Of a stretch of DNA of 64,000 nt, positions 12,326 through 23,838 are shown piece by piece. Numbering within the stretch: the first letter of the stretch is position 1; each line of letters begins with the position of its first letter. Made by a program: the position numbers and the translations under genes. Source of the DNA: Botryotinia globosa. Its lineage: Eukaryota; Ascomycota; Leotiomycetes; Helotiales; Sclerotiniaceae. The stretch lies in the NCBI GenBank assembly GCA_014898425.1, contig RCSZ01000005.1, positions 1,116,001-1,180,000 of the forward strand, written 5' to 3'. Below the pieces are notes generated by a model. It saw only the letters and a list, made by a program, of their open reading frames with translations, had not been told where the DNA came from and searched no databases.

Positions 12326-15300
12326 TCTGTTGGTATCAACTTGGTTGATATAAGTGTAAGTACTTAGTCCTATATGGTTGTATTCGTTCTTGATCATTAT
12401 TAACTGTGGGAAGCTAGGTACTAAATATATAGGGAAGCGCTAGCGCGACGCTAGTTAATACAGTGCCCTCTTTGATCACATGATCGATGTCCCGACAGTA
12501 TCTAAAGGCGCTGCTACAGGAAATTTTTTGGACATTCGACCTTTCTTTTCCAGATTTATTCGAAAACATACTGCATTAAACTTACCAGAGCGCGGACATG
12601 AATTTTTCCCGATAACCTGAGTGATACAGGGCTGTAAACTGGCCTTTAATGCCGGGTGTGTCGTATGTAAGAAGCTTGATGATCGCCGCGGTAGGTTTCT
12701 AGAAGGCCAAGGCATAGGTTAGATGGCTATCCTGCGAAGAGGTATATTTGGTGTGTATGAAGTGGGATTCGAAGATAAAATATGTATGATATTCATACAC
12801 CTGGTCGTCCAATACAGTCAGTCATTTTGTTATCTACATCTACTTTCATCTAGGCAAGGCTTGTGCAACTCTCCATTTGATCAGACAGGGAAACGGTCAT
12901 CTTTCAGCCACCTTTGGGAAGGAGAATGATATACCTGAAAAGATGGGATCCATTGTAATCAAAGCTATCCAGACAATGTGTGCCACTCTTTATTAGAGCG
13001 TTTCACGAGCTCTAAAAGCAAAAAATTGATGCAAGCTTTGATATGACATCAAATTTGACCTATATAATAATCATTGATGAAAGCCTGAAGATTCGTAACA
13101 CCGACACTTTGTAATAGCTTATGACGAACTTCCAAGGCTATAGTTCTCTATGAAATGAACCAGAACTATGGTCCTACACACCATGATAGCATTGCACGAC
13201 CGTTTTTCAGGTGCTGATGCTACACGAAAGTTGCCACGTAATATTTTCATACGACCATGACTTCATGCCTTCTTGGTCATCAAACCCAGCCTTTTGATAG
13301 AGGGATATGTTGTTCGTAGTATTCCGTATGTTCGATTCTCAATATTTCTTATCCATCGTTCACCGCGCAAAATCCGAGTCTCTCATGTTAGCATCATGCT
13401 ACAATGTTCAACGCCATTTTTGTTCGGACTCAATCAGCGCCTAATAAGCACCACTTCCGAGAACGGATTCTACTAAAATCCAAAGTCGCAGATACTCTTT
13501 TTCTCCACCAACAGCACTTCAATCACATATTGCTAGCCTTCAGAATGTGCCCTTCCTTCAAGTAAGAGCTTTCCTTGAATACTGGGAAGAGTGCCATGGA
13601 ACACCCGTCTCATTTCAAGCGGTACTGGAGGGTTTAAATACCGAGTATCCTCGGCGTTCTGGAGCGACACAATACTGTCTAAGTAATATGAGCTCTGGAG
13701 CAATGGTTTGATCCCCTCTCAAATAATACACGCGGACCTTTAGAGACAGATATTTTCTGTTTCGTGGAAAACAAAACAGCACGAGCGCACGAACTTGATC
13801 TGAATACGACCTAGCTACAAGCTCCTTAAGGTACCTCCTGACTCTCAAGATGCATACTAATAATACTATGAATGCGTTCAAGAATTTACAAAGGAAAAGA
13901 CATGAGAAGTTTGGGAACGACAAGACCAATTAATTGTACATGGTACGAACAAGTGTTCGGCTTCTTCCAATTTTTATCTCTAGTCTCATCTCTTCTTATT
14001 TTCAATATTAACCGAGAGCTCTCTATTTATTTTGCATCTCATATTTGTTTGATCGCACAATCACTGGCACCATAGCCCCAATCTCTAGTTCACCGGTGGA
14101 TGCATGGCCTGAAGGGACACTTCTCAACTTTTGAAATTTTCAATAAATTCATTCTTCAATTATTTGATAGCAGAATTTATCTTCTGATTAATCAGTCTCT
14201 AATGAAATATTGTAACTATTTATAAGATATATTAATCGGTATATGAAGAGATGTTCCTAAATCCATTCTTAGAATGTCCTGTCAGTCCGTATACCTACTG
14301 GTGGTTGCAGCCCAGAGTGTGATGAGTTCTTGTCTCATGGCACTTGTCCACAGTCCAAATGTTTCATCGGTCTCGATGTTCACCATCAATGAGTGACTCG
14401 AGAGTCTTGTCATGGGAGTTCCATACTGGTGAAGTATCAACCTGAGTAAGGTCATCCTATGATACCCCAATTAAGGCTCGAAAAAAGACAAGCAATGGAG
14501 TTTAAACAAACCTGGTCAGCGTCGAATGAGTTGGATACCTGTTTATATCTATCTCGTCAGCACTCTCCAGCATAATGTCATTTCAATAGACGCGGAAGAA
14601 CAACAATTTGTCCTCACTAAGCACAGATCAAGTTTCATTCAATCACGACCGAAACTTTGCTTCTATTGCACCATATTGTGCTAGGATATCGGAGCAATCT
14701 ATTGTATAATGCAACTTCCTTTGGTTCTATTTGTTACAGAGCACAAAAGATACTGCCATTTCAACATCGGCCGATAACGCACGAGAAAGCCAGCAACATT
14801 CAGTTACTCCAAGAATGTCTGAGAAAGAGCCTGACTGAGCCCCTCCCCGACAGTACACGGGAAAGAGATAAGAGATCAGATCGAGGATCGCATCATGATG
14901 CCATAGCGAAAGCTAGCTATCCAGCTTCTAGCCTTGCCTTTTTGAGTTATAGCCGAGCAGGAAGCATTTTTCTCCTGAAGCCTACACATCGACTTGGTGT
15001 GCCAATCAGTGCTCATGATTGTTATAACTTGCTTCTGGTCAGATCTTCCATCCTTCGAGGCTCAGGGAAAAACCAGGCGTAAGGATCTGCCTAGCGACGC
15101 ATCATCTAGCCAAATTAATAGCCACTAAATTCTTCCAGAGTGTTATATCGATGGGGTGAGAGTCATCCACAAAGCAACTGTTGGCGGCCAGGCCATCTTG
15201 ACACAATGCCTCTGCCTGTTTTCATGCAAAAGTTTCCGAATCAATTCACCGATATATCTTTTTATCGGGTACATACAGACTTCTGAAGAGGGCCGATTCT

Positions 15301-18300
15301 AATGCGCTCATCCGATTCGCATTACCTGCACATCATTATCCTAGAAGTTGATGTTGTGTTATCTGCCTGCTTCTTTTACCTTAGCAATGCCAATCGGCGT
15401 CGATAAGCAAAAAGAAGCCTGGGTCTACACCCCGCTTTTTAGCATAAAATTGCTTTTAAAACACAGTACTGGTGTGTGACATTGATATATGCACAAGTCA
15501 TGCCAGTATGTACTTTGCGCCAGCATATACGATACTATTGTGCTGGTAGAAAAGTATTGTTTACATTCGACTTGGTTATGTCTACTGGCCTGCAATAATG
15601 AGACAGCAATTTGCCGAGTGAACCTGAGTTCCAGCATCATCTTGAAACCAAGGCTCTAATCACCTCTCTGTCGAAGCGAACAGGGGCCTATCATTAGCCA
15701 CAAACAATGCCAAAGTGTTTGGGGTACTATCCACGATTTATGTGCTTGTCAGAGTCGCAATTTGATGCCCTATTTTTTTAAAAAAAAACTGCCATAGGAT
15801 TCTAGCAACCATACGTCCTATTCGTGCTCCAATGGGGGCTGAGACAATGCAGCAGGGATAGAGATAAAAGATAGCACGTCTAACTTTCAATAACATTTTA
15901 GCATCATAAAATTGGTTGCCTCACTGCATGCTACTTCTTTCTATAATTCATAACGTTTTGGGTGACGCCCTTAATTTTACCTGCTTTTGTTCGGCTGGAT
16001 TGTGTCAGATACAGCCTCGCCTTGAACCGCAATTATGCTCACGTGTGACTGCGCGAACGACTGGATGATAACGGATCAACTTGGCACCCTGAAATGCATT
16101 ACGTTCCCAATGCAGCGCTTGATCTTAACCTTCATTTGAAATGATCGACCATACGTAGATCACGTGCATACTATTTTCTCGTGATGCGGAATAGACATAG
16201 GATGAGGCGTACGAACGCCCTGCTATCAACTCATAATTTCATAGTTTCATCAATATCCTATTTCAACTTCAGGCAAGGTAGTCCTCAAATTCTATCGGAA
16301 GTCTGGTATGCCGCGGTTCGAGGGCTCGGGCCGAAGCCTACGATCTCTCCTATCTAGTTAGCAATTGTTAATCTCGAGACGGTAATGCTATGCTAGTCGA
16401 CGTCCTGCTAACTCACCGAAAACGCAGATATCGATTGCAGGCTGTTCACATCTCGGGGCAGCCTGACCCAGCATTGCGATGGCTGAGGATAGCGCAATTT
16501 TATCGTCGCACGTGTAAATTCGACAGCCAATGTCTCCACGTCCATGTTTAAGGCGAATAGCAAATGCATGACTTTAGGTTATACCCGAGACCCAATATGG
16601 AGAAATCATTGATCTGAAAGCGACACAGACTAGCGGTGAGAGACTGGGCGAGACAACAACGCAGGAACAGCTAGCGACGATGCAAAATAGAACAGGAAAG
16701 CCTGCAGGCATGCACCTAAATTGCGTTGGTAGATTTCAGAAAGCTTTCAACTATAAGACCCCTCCTCGCTGGCTTCAGCCCAAAAATGAATTATTGTGGT
16801 CTTCTCGGGCAAAATTGCCAATCACTGGACACTCTTAGAAAAAGGCAATCAACCACCCGATGAGGCTCCGGACAGATCATAAACCGCAGGAGAGTTTGAG
16901 TATAAACCATTCAATCAACGTACCCGGAAGTACACCCAGGAAAGGATCTTCCCAGTACAGTTCTACTGGGCTGTCTCAAAGAGACCCTGATCCCAAGTTC
17001 GCAAGAACATGCCCAACACCCTAATATTGAAAGGCATATTCAATGCAAAACCATCAGGTACAACTGCATAATCTGACCAACTTTGCCAAAACATTTGAAT
17101 GAAGAATTCTTAACCTTATATCAATATGCTGGTCGTTGATTGCACCCCAATCACCAAGCGATAATACCATAGCTTAATTGCCGTATGCTGAACTTCGAAA
17201 CATTCGACATCAAGTCTCAATCCAATTCGTGATACTTTCTATAGTCTTAAACTTTTCGGGCATGCCTTCGTACCCAACGTACCTACCCAACGTAAGTAAC
17301 CCAATGCCCAAAGCTGAAGGAGTGGAGAATCTCATAGCCATTCCAGTGTCCAGCAGATATCGGAGTGCGACGAAGCATAGTAAATGCATTTGATATGACC
17401 AACATTGTGTAGTCGTGATATGTCTTGTATAGCACTTCGTGTCAGAACGCTGGATTTCAACTTTACCCTTTCCAGCCTAGAAAATACCAATGATGTCTGC
17501 CGCCATGATACGATCCCAAGAAGAGTCATAAATATCGTAGTTCAGTTGAGAAGACAGATTTATATTCACCTCATTGAACAAATTGAATAACAATTATGCC
17601 AAAAGGGAAATTGATTCTCGATCCATTCACGGCAAGAATAGGGGAAACGAGCTTCCAAGTTAACAACAGCCTTGTCTCATGCCCCATATCAAATCATGAA
17701 TGTATCAAATAAGCAATGAAATGCAAACTAATTTTACAACTCATCAACTGTGACGAGGTGCAGAGATAATATTTTTTGGTGAACGACTGTTGTATTTGAT
17801 CTATCCTGCTATATCCATTGATTGCGCTGAAGAGCTTGGGATCGCTGTAAGGTAGTTAACATCCCCCATCACGAGCGGGAACTTGAGTAAGTACCACAGT
17901 AGGCTCGGAAAGATTAGAACACTTGATGGGGAGTCCGCAAGCATTCAAATGATTGGCCATAAGCGTGGATGTGTGGACGTCAGTACATGATTACACTTAA
18001 TTTTGTAGTAGATCTAAAAAACCCCATGAAGAAATGTTCTTGATAAAACCACGTGATAACACGAATTTTCCTACACGAATGAAGTAACCACGTGATCGAT
18101 GAAGCATTTTTGGGCGTCGCTTTGGGCGTACAAACACGATATCAAACAAATCCATGGGGTTGGAATTACGAGAAACCCCCCACCTGTTCGTTCTCGCGAC
18201 ATCACACACGATCCACGTTCATTCTATCTTCGGCCACTTGTATCCACAATCGACAATTACTGCCGTTGATGTTATGTATGCACAAGTACAACATGGTAGT

Positions 18301-19716
18301 TCAGCGCATGAACTCCAATTTTGTACATGTCGGGCTGGTTTAACGTTCTGCAACATATTTATCCAACCTAATACTGTACGACATGTGTCGGACTGATAGC
18401 ATATCTACATGGCACCAGTAATAGCAATTCAGTTTGACAAATGTTCAAACGCAGAAATTTGGGGTTACATGAGGCATTTCTGAGTGTCATGTCTTGATTT
18501 TTTGTAGGTCTAGGGAGACACTGTCCTACCTAGTACAACGCAGTCTATCTCCAGTGTGGTTTAACTTGCAACATTTTGGTTCAACGCGCGTGTAATGCCA
18601 TACTGTAGTGCACTTCTTATGTTGTGCGGATTTTCCTTCGTGCTGCTGTTAGTCCTCAGAACCATAAGATGCATGAACTATGGCCACTAGACGGACCCAA
18701 AATCTGGTGCGGTAGGATCAGAATGATGCTGTGCTTAACCCCACGTCCCGGGTAGTGGAATGATGGCGGGTTATAGCTACGTTTATGTATGGCAACATTA
18801 TAGGCCGCTTCGATATATTTAGACAAAACCTATCTCGAGAAACATCTCATCGCAGAATTTTCTTCAAGAGGAAGACTCTTGACTCCCCACAATCCATACC
18901 CTCAGTGGTATCACCGGTATTTTTATGGTAATTTCCAGCTTGACGGGGCATGAACTACCCTTTCTATCATTTATCACATTGGGCGCGGTCACAAGAATGC
19001 AATATCGGAAGAGGTGTTTTAACACAACGCGAGGCAAATTCTATAATACCAATCGGGCATCAGCTTGTAGCAGGAAGAACATATTATCAGTGCAAATGAA
19101 ACAGCAGACGTCATCGAAGCCGTGTCAACCCGATCCGACAGTGTAGAATTGGGAATTTTGTGCATTCAGCGCAGCAAATCAAAAACCTGCAATCTCAGGC
19201 TCTTCGTCACCACCAGCGGTGTTACAAAGCATGAGCCTGAGTCTCGAAACTCAATCATCGACCAAGTATTGAACACGAATGAGTGAATTTCTGAGTAGAC
19301 TCAAAATTTCGACTTAATCTAAAATGCCAGCCAGAAGAATTCAATATCACAAGGGGCAAGACAGTTCCTGACCAGAGGATCTCCCGCCTGAATTGTCGAA
19401 AGAATCGCAAAGCAGGGTTTTGAAATTTCACAGCCGCATATAGGATGAATGCATTTCATATCTTTCTACTATCGTCCATGCAACCATACAATACCTACTG
19501 GCTCCACAAGCTACCGACGCAGAGTCTCATTTCGAAAGTCATATTGAAAGCACTAATATGGAGACTTCCGCGTTGTGGACCCCAGGGGATGTATATTCAG
19601 CAGCTTGCCTGAATGACTCATTGTGATTCCAGGTCAGCAGCAGTTACCAGTGACCATTCGTTAGGAGGCTCAAAGATCGGCCAAGACAGTAACACCGAGA
19701 GAATTCCCACGATGAC

Positions 19717-19727
19717 GGGGGGGGGGG
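19717..19727. repeat. run of 11 G
   Basis: Eleven consecutive G residues, the longest G run I noticed in the window. It is a homopolymer and may vary through sequencing error. Confidence 0.95.
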
Positions 19728-22700
19728 TAAACGTGGTCTTCAGGGCTTTTGATTTTTACACCATCCCAAGCTACGCGGTTGCCTATCTCGTCTCCAGTAT
19801 TGTCAGCTACAAAGAGCACCTCGACGCGCAACAGGCATCCTGATGCGATGGTATCGCAAAGGCAAACGTGCTAGACATATTCTAGCAAGCCCCGACGGTA
19901 CGATGATGCATTATCGATACTCACCGTGTCTGGTAAAGTGATACATTGGCTGTGACTGATCGCGCTTGAAACAAATACGATTTCTGGTCGCGCCCCAAGT
20001 AAGCCTCTATTGGATGGCAAAGTTACTCATAGTGAAATTACTGGGTCCCAGTCACCCAAAGGCTATCAAAGATGTCATTCCCACTGTTGATCTCCAAGGA
20101 ACGTGATATAGCTATCCAAGAATTGGTATTCGTCAGCCAGTCAGTCTTGAGAACATGATTAGTCCAGAAAAAACCTTAGCAGAACAGGGGCTTGCGCACT
20201 GAGCATTGCCTGGGCTTTTCATGGGTGGTAATCAAACTGTAGATTTTAAGACAACTTCTTTCAGTTAGTTAGCTGATCGGGGATGCAATATGACAAACCG
20301 AGAGGGAGCATAGAGTCGAGACCCAGGGGCAACATCATAATTAAAGATGTATTCGTAGATCGAAGAATCGTTACGAATTGCAATACGCTTTGGAGACCAA
20401 TGTGCTGAAAAGTTTTCTTCTCAGGGGAGCATTGCAAAGTGGCGAGAACGCCACATGTGTCTCAAGCAAGCCCGGTGGAAGTTGGTTGCCAGCGTAGAAG
20501 TGGAACCGCGATCTTGCCAATATCATGTTTGGTCTCATCGAAACAAATTAATTGATCTATAGATAGATAGATTTCCAGAATTTTGATGTTCTAAAAACTG
20601 TTCGCCAGCTCACAGCCTCAAAGACGGGGTTACCGAAAGCAGGGATTAATTTCAAAGCGAATGTAATTGGCCGCCACCCCTGCATGAGCCACCAGTAATT
20701 CGGAAGGTTGCACGGGAACGTTGGAACTCCAGCTTGGTAGACTCACGATTTGCCTGCGATACACAAAACTAGAATTTCCACTTCGCTTGGCGGACACATT
20801 TTCGCAAAGCTGCTTCGAATTTGCAGCGAGCATGGACGGGTTATTGATTCCCAGGAAGCGGGAAGCGAGCGGAAGAAAACGAGTGATAAAGGATTTATCA
20901 TGCAATTCTAGACAGGAGAATTACTCCCCTCCTCCGGGTTTCACCGGTGCGCTTATGTCCGCGAAAACAGGCGATGTTTACCATGCCACCGTCACGATAT
21001 TATACAGCGAAAGTCACCTTTCTACTGTAAGGCAAACAACACTTATGCTCTAGAAAGTCTCCAGTGGAAGCGGATATAAGGAGGGGAGCTTACAAACGGA
21101 AATGTGGCAAGAAGCATGCTCCCGTGATTGCTGACCTGATGCGCCAGTTATACGGATGTCAGTCAAAAATATGAAATCATACTTGTACCACGAATATAAT
21201 TCTGGTAAAGATGGGTAAGCGCAGATGCGCGGTGTGCGAACGGACTAACGCGCATAGATGTGCATGCCGGGTCTGCGCGTTTGTCGTGACAAAGAAAGAA
21301 GAGCAATCTCTAAGGTGACATTCTTAAATCCACTTCCAAGTTTCATTATCATGAAACGTTTGGGTCTCAAATGGGGCTTTGTCAAACACTTGCGTGAGTT
21401 GGTGGCTGAGAACATGCCAATGCAAAGTATTCGCGTCTTTAACCCAGCCTCAATATCTTCGTAGGCAGCTTATGAAGCTCGACAAAATTACCATCAGAGA
21501 GAAGTCACTTCGGGCGTGTACTCTGGATCATCCATTTTGCTGTTTCTAAAATGGTGAGTGCGTCGCGCATGAATCACGGCAGGGCGCTTGATCAACTGAC
21601 ATACTTTTGTCCGATTAGATCTGAGATTCAGCTTAAGCCCTGTAATCTGATATTCACCGGGAAAAGAAGCAATTCTGCAGACAATCATGATAGTCCAGGG
21701 ATCTTAGGATGAGGAGCATGCCTTACATATTCCGAATAAGAAAACATAGCATTGATGCTGACCTTAATTTCGGCATGATGTATCAAAGATATCTGAAATT
21801 CCGACACTGAGCTGCGACACTTCCACAACTGCTTCAATGGATTTTCCGCGCGAAATAACAAGGCGTCAAAGAGTCAAATTCTCAGATTCTCAGATTTTCA
21901 GAGCGGTGAAAACAAACTTTATTCACTAACTTCGATCACTGTCTCTTTAGCGATCTGTGCTGCACTTGCTCACAGAGGCTCACATGTAACGGAGGATTGA
22001 AGGCAGACAAAATAGCAATTTTAAAGTTCCTTAAAAGTCTCAGAAAAATTAGTCACCTGGTAAGTGCTCTAACGATCGAGTTTGGACGTGAGTGATGTAC
22101 CTAGTCACCAGGCAAGGACTCGGCAAAGACTCTTCCCGAACTGTGTCATAGTGCGCCTGGATTCCTGAACGCCATATATGGACAGCGTTAAGAAATTAAC
22201 GGTCTATTCCTACGCGTTTCCAAAATGCCAAATTCGTAGTTTTCAATTGGAAAAAATGACCTTGGCTTGAAACATACTCCGCCATCAAGGCGCCCGTTCC
22301 TAATCACCTGAATCCTTCTCGACTACGACAATCCAACTGTAGGTGAGTAAGCAGAGTGAGTCAAATTCCTATGTTTTCGTGAGAAACGACTATTTTGAAA
22401 TCCAACGAGTTGATTCCAATCTTGAGGATGAGATGTGAGATGATGTTGTTGGAAAGGGGCATAAACGAGGAGTCCGACAGCAGTCGTGTAGCGTCAAAAG
22501 ATAATCGCAGTGCTGAGCATCTTACTAGAGTACCCCGCTACAGTATGTACAAAAAGTAGCCCGCTGGCGGATTTCTTACTGTATCTATGCTCGTAAGTCG
22601 TAAATTGATGAATAGATTGCGAGAACATGAATGTGAAATGTGCAGAGGCAAGGTCTGATAAGGAAGGAAGGAGAAGTGAGCCCTTGGGCAGTTATCTACC

Positions 22701-22922
22701 TAGCATAGAGGTCTTATGTCAACTTGAGTATATGGGAGTCTAGACTACAAGGCCAATGGTTTGGACAATAGAGGCGAACTAATATGACAACAGAAAAGGA
22801 GCGTAGCCTTACGAAGAAAGGATGATATATCCAAGACTGAGGGCTGCAGAGATTTCTGAACAGACTTGACACAATATGGGGACAGGCTGAAAGCTGTCTA
22901 GATGTGCAAGCTCGAGTGGGAT

Positions 22923-23057
22923 TACCTACCTACCTACCTTTAGTACCTTGACGGTCCATCTGCAGCAAATAGACAGACTGTGTCCGAGTTAAGCAAATTG
23001 GGTTACATATTAAAAAGATAGCAACAGCCTTTTATTAGGTAGGTAGGTAGGTAGGTA
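22923..23057. repeat. inverted repeat (ACCT)n ... (AGGT)n
   Basis: A TACC/ACCT tetranucleotide run at 22923-22940 is followed about 97 bp later by its reverse complement, an AGGT run at 23036-23057. The arms can pair over about 18-20 bp, giving a potential hairpin with a long loop when single-stranded or transcribed. It lies about 0.8 kb upstream of the EST1-like gene. Confidence 0.85.
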
Positions 23058-23503
23058 TTGAGGGAATGATGTTCGTGCCACAAAGCAGCAAAATAAAAAG
23101 ACGAATAAATCCAAGACGGAATGCTTGTACTTCTACGAGTAGTAGATAGATATACATATACATACCATATCTAGACATCTCTATATTCAGTCTTTCAGAT
23201 GTCGTATCTCATGTTCATGTTCATATTCATAAATCTTATTAATCTATATCAAATTCTACGAGTGACAATGGTACCCAGGACTAACAAGCAGTGATCACAT
23301 CTCTCTAGCTCGGTGAGTGTTTTAAGCAACTTTGAGTGCAGGTGGGGGAAGACTCTCACCGAAAAACATGGTTTGCAAAATGGTTCGCATTTTGCCTTTT
23401 TAGACTTCCAGCTGGGTCAATAATTCTCATTTTGGAATGGAGCCTCACCTCAATAAACTCTTCATATATAGATATGTATATGATGGACACTTATTAAAGA
23501 GCT

Positions 23504-23513
23504 TACCTAGGTA
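23504..23513. promoter_or_regulatory. palindrome TACCTAGGTA upstream of the EST1-like gene
   Basis: Exact copy of the decamer palindrome, 326 bp before the chosen start codon at 23839. It is a candidate protein-binding site because of its position and its enrichment in the window; function is inferred only. Confidence 0.45.
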
Positions 23514-23713
23514 GACATCTTTACTTTCATCAAGAAGCCAATTCTACTTACTCTATTCTATTGCTGAGTATTTTGAAAATCCAATGACTCTTATATTCAA
23601 TTGATTCACTCCTGCTACTTACTGGATGTATTTGTCGCTTCGAAACCTTAAAATCGAGGCACACATGAAATTACTTATCAGACCATTGCCCGACTCCGAA
23701 TCCAGCCCGGTAC

Positions 23714-23800
23714 GTCAACGTCAACGTCAATGTCAATGTCAATGTCAATGTCAATGTCAATGTCAATGTCAATGTCAATGTCAATGTCAATGTCAATGTC
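23714..23800 (+). repeat. GTCAAC/GTCAAT hexanucleotide repeat
   Basis: About 14.5 head-to-tail hexanucleotides: two GTCAAC followed by about twelve GTCAAT. They lie in the leader of the EST1-like gene. They are in frame with an upstream ATG at 23626 and with the chosen ATG at 23839, so if translation began upstream they would encode alternating Arg-Gln and Cys-Gln dipeptides. Confidence 0.95.
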
Positions 23801-23838
23801 ATGTTGAAATCACTCAGAACCCCCCTCAAATTCTAACC

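Larger units (their letters stand above)
6143..23838. other. gene-poor island of about 17.7 kb
   Basis: I found no gene here with recognisable domains or a convincing exon chain. ORFs are short, in all six frames and often overlap; the longest (14657-15082, 141 codons) is about what chance predicts for this length. Base composition by eye is like other intergenic DNA in the window, not strongly AT-rich, so it does not look like a heavily RIP-mutated isochore. I recognise no transposase, reverse transcriptase, LTR, tRNA or rRNA. Contents listed separately: a GAAA microsatellite, an 11-G run, an ACCT/AGGT inverted repeat and four of the five TACCTAGGTA palindromes. Noncoding RNAs or very small multi-exon secreted-protein genes could be missed by reading alone. 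Confidence 0.6.

Noticed and set aside
13615..13929. Hydrophobic 104-codon minus-strand ORF resembling a secreted or membrane protein
   Set aside because: It begins only at a TTG codon, has no ATG in a useful position and no recognisable continuation.
14657..15082. Longest ORF in the desert, 141 codons
   Set aside because: By a rough count (six frames, about 17.7 kb) one or two ORFs of this length are expected by chance. The translation has no domain, signal peptide or biased composition.
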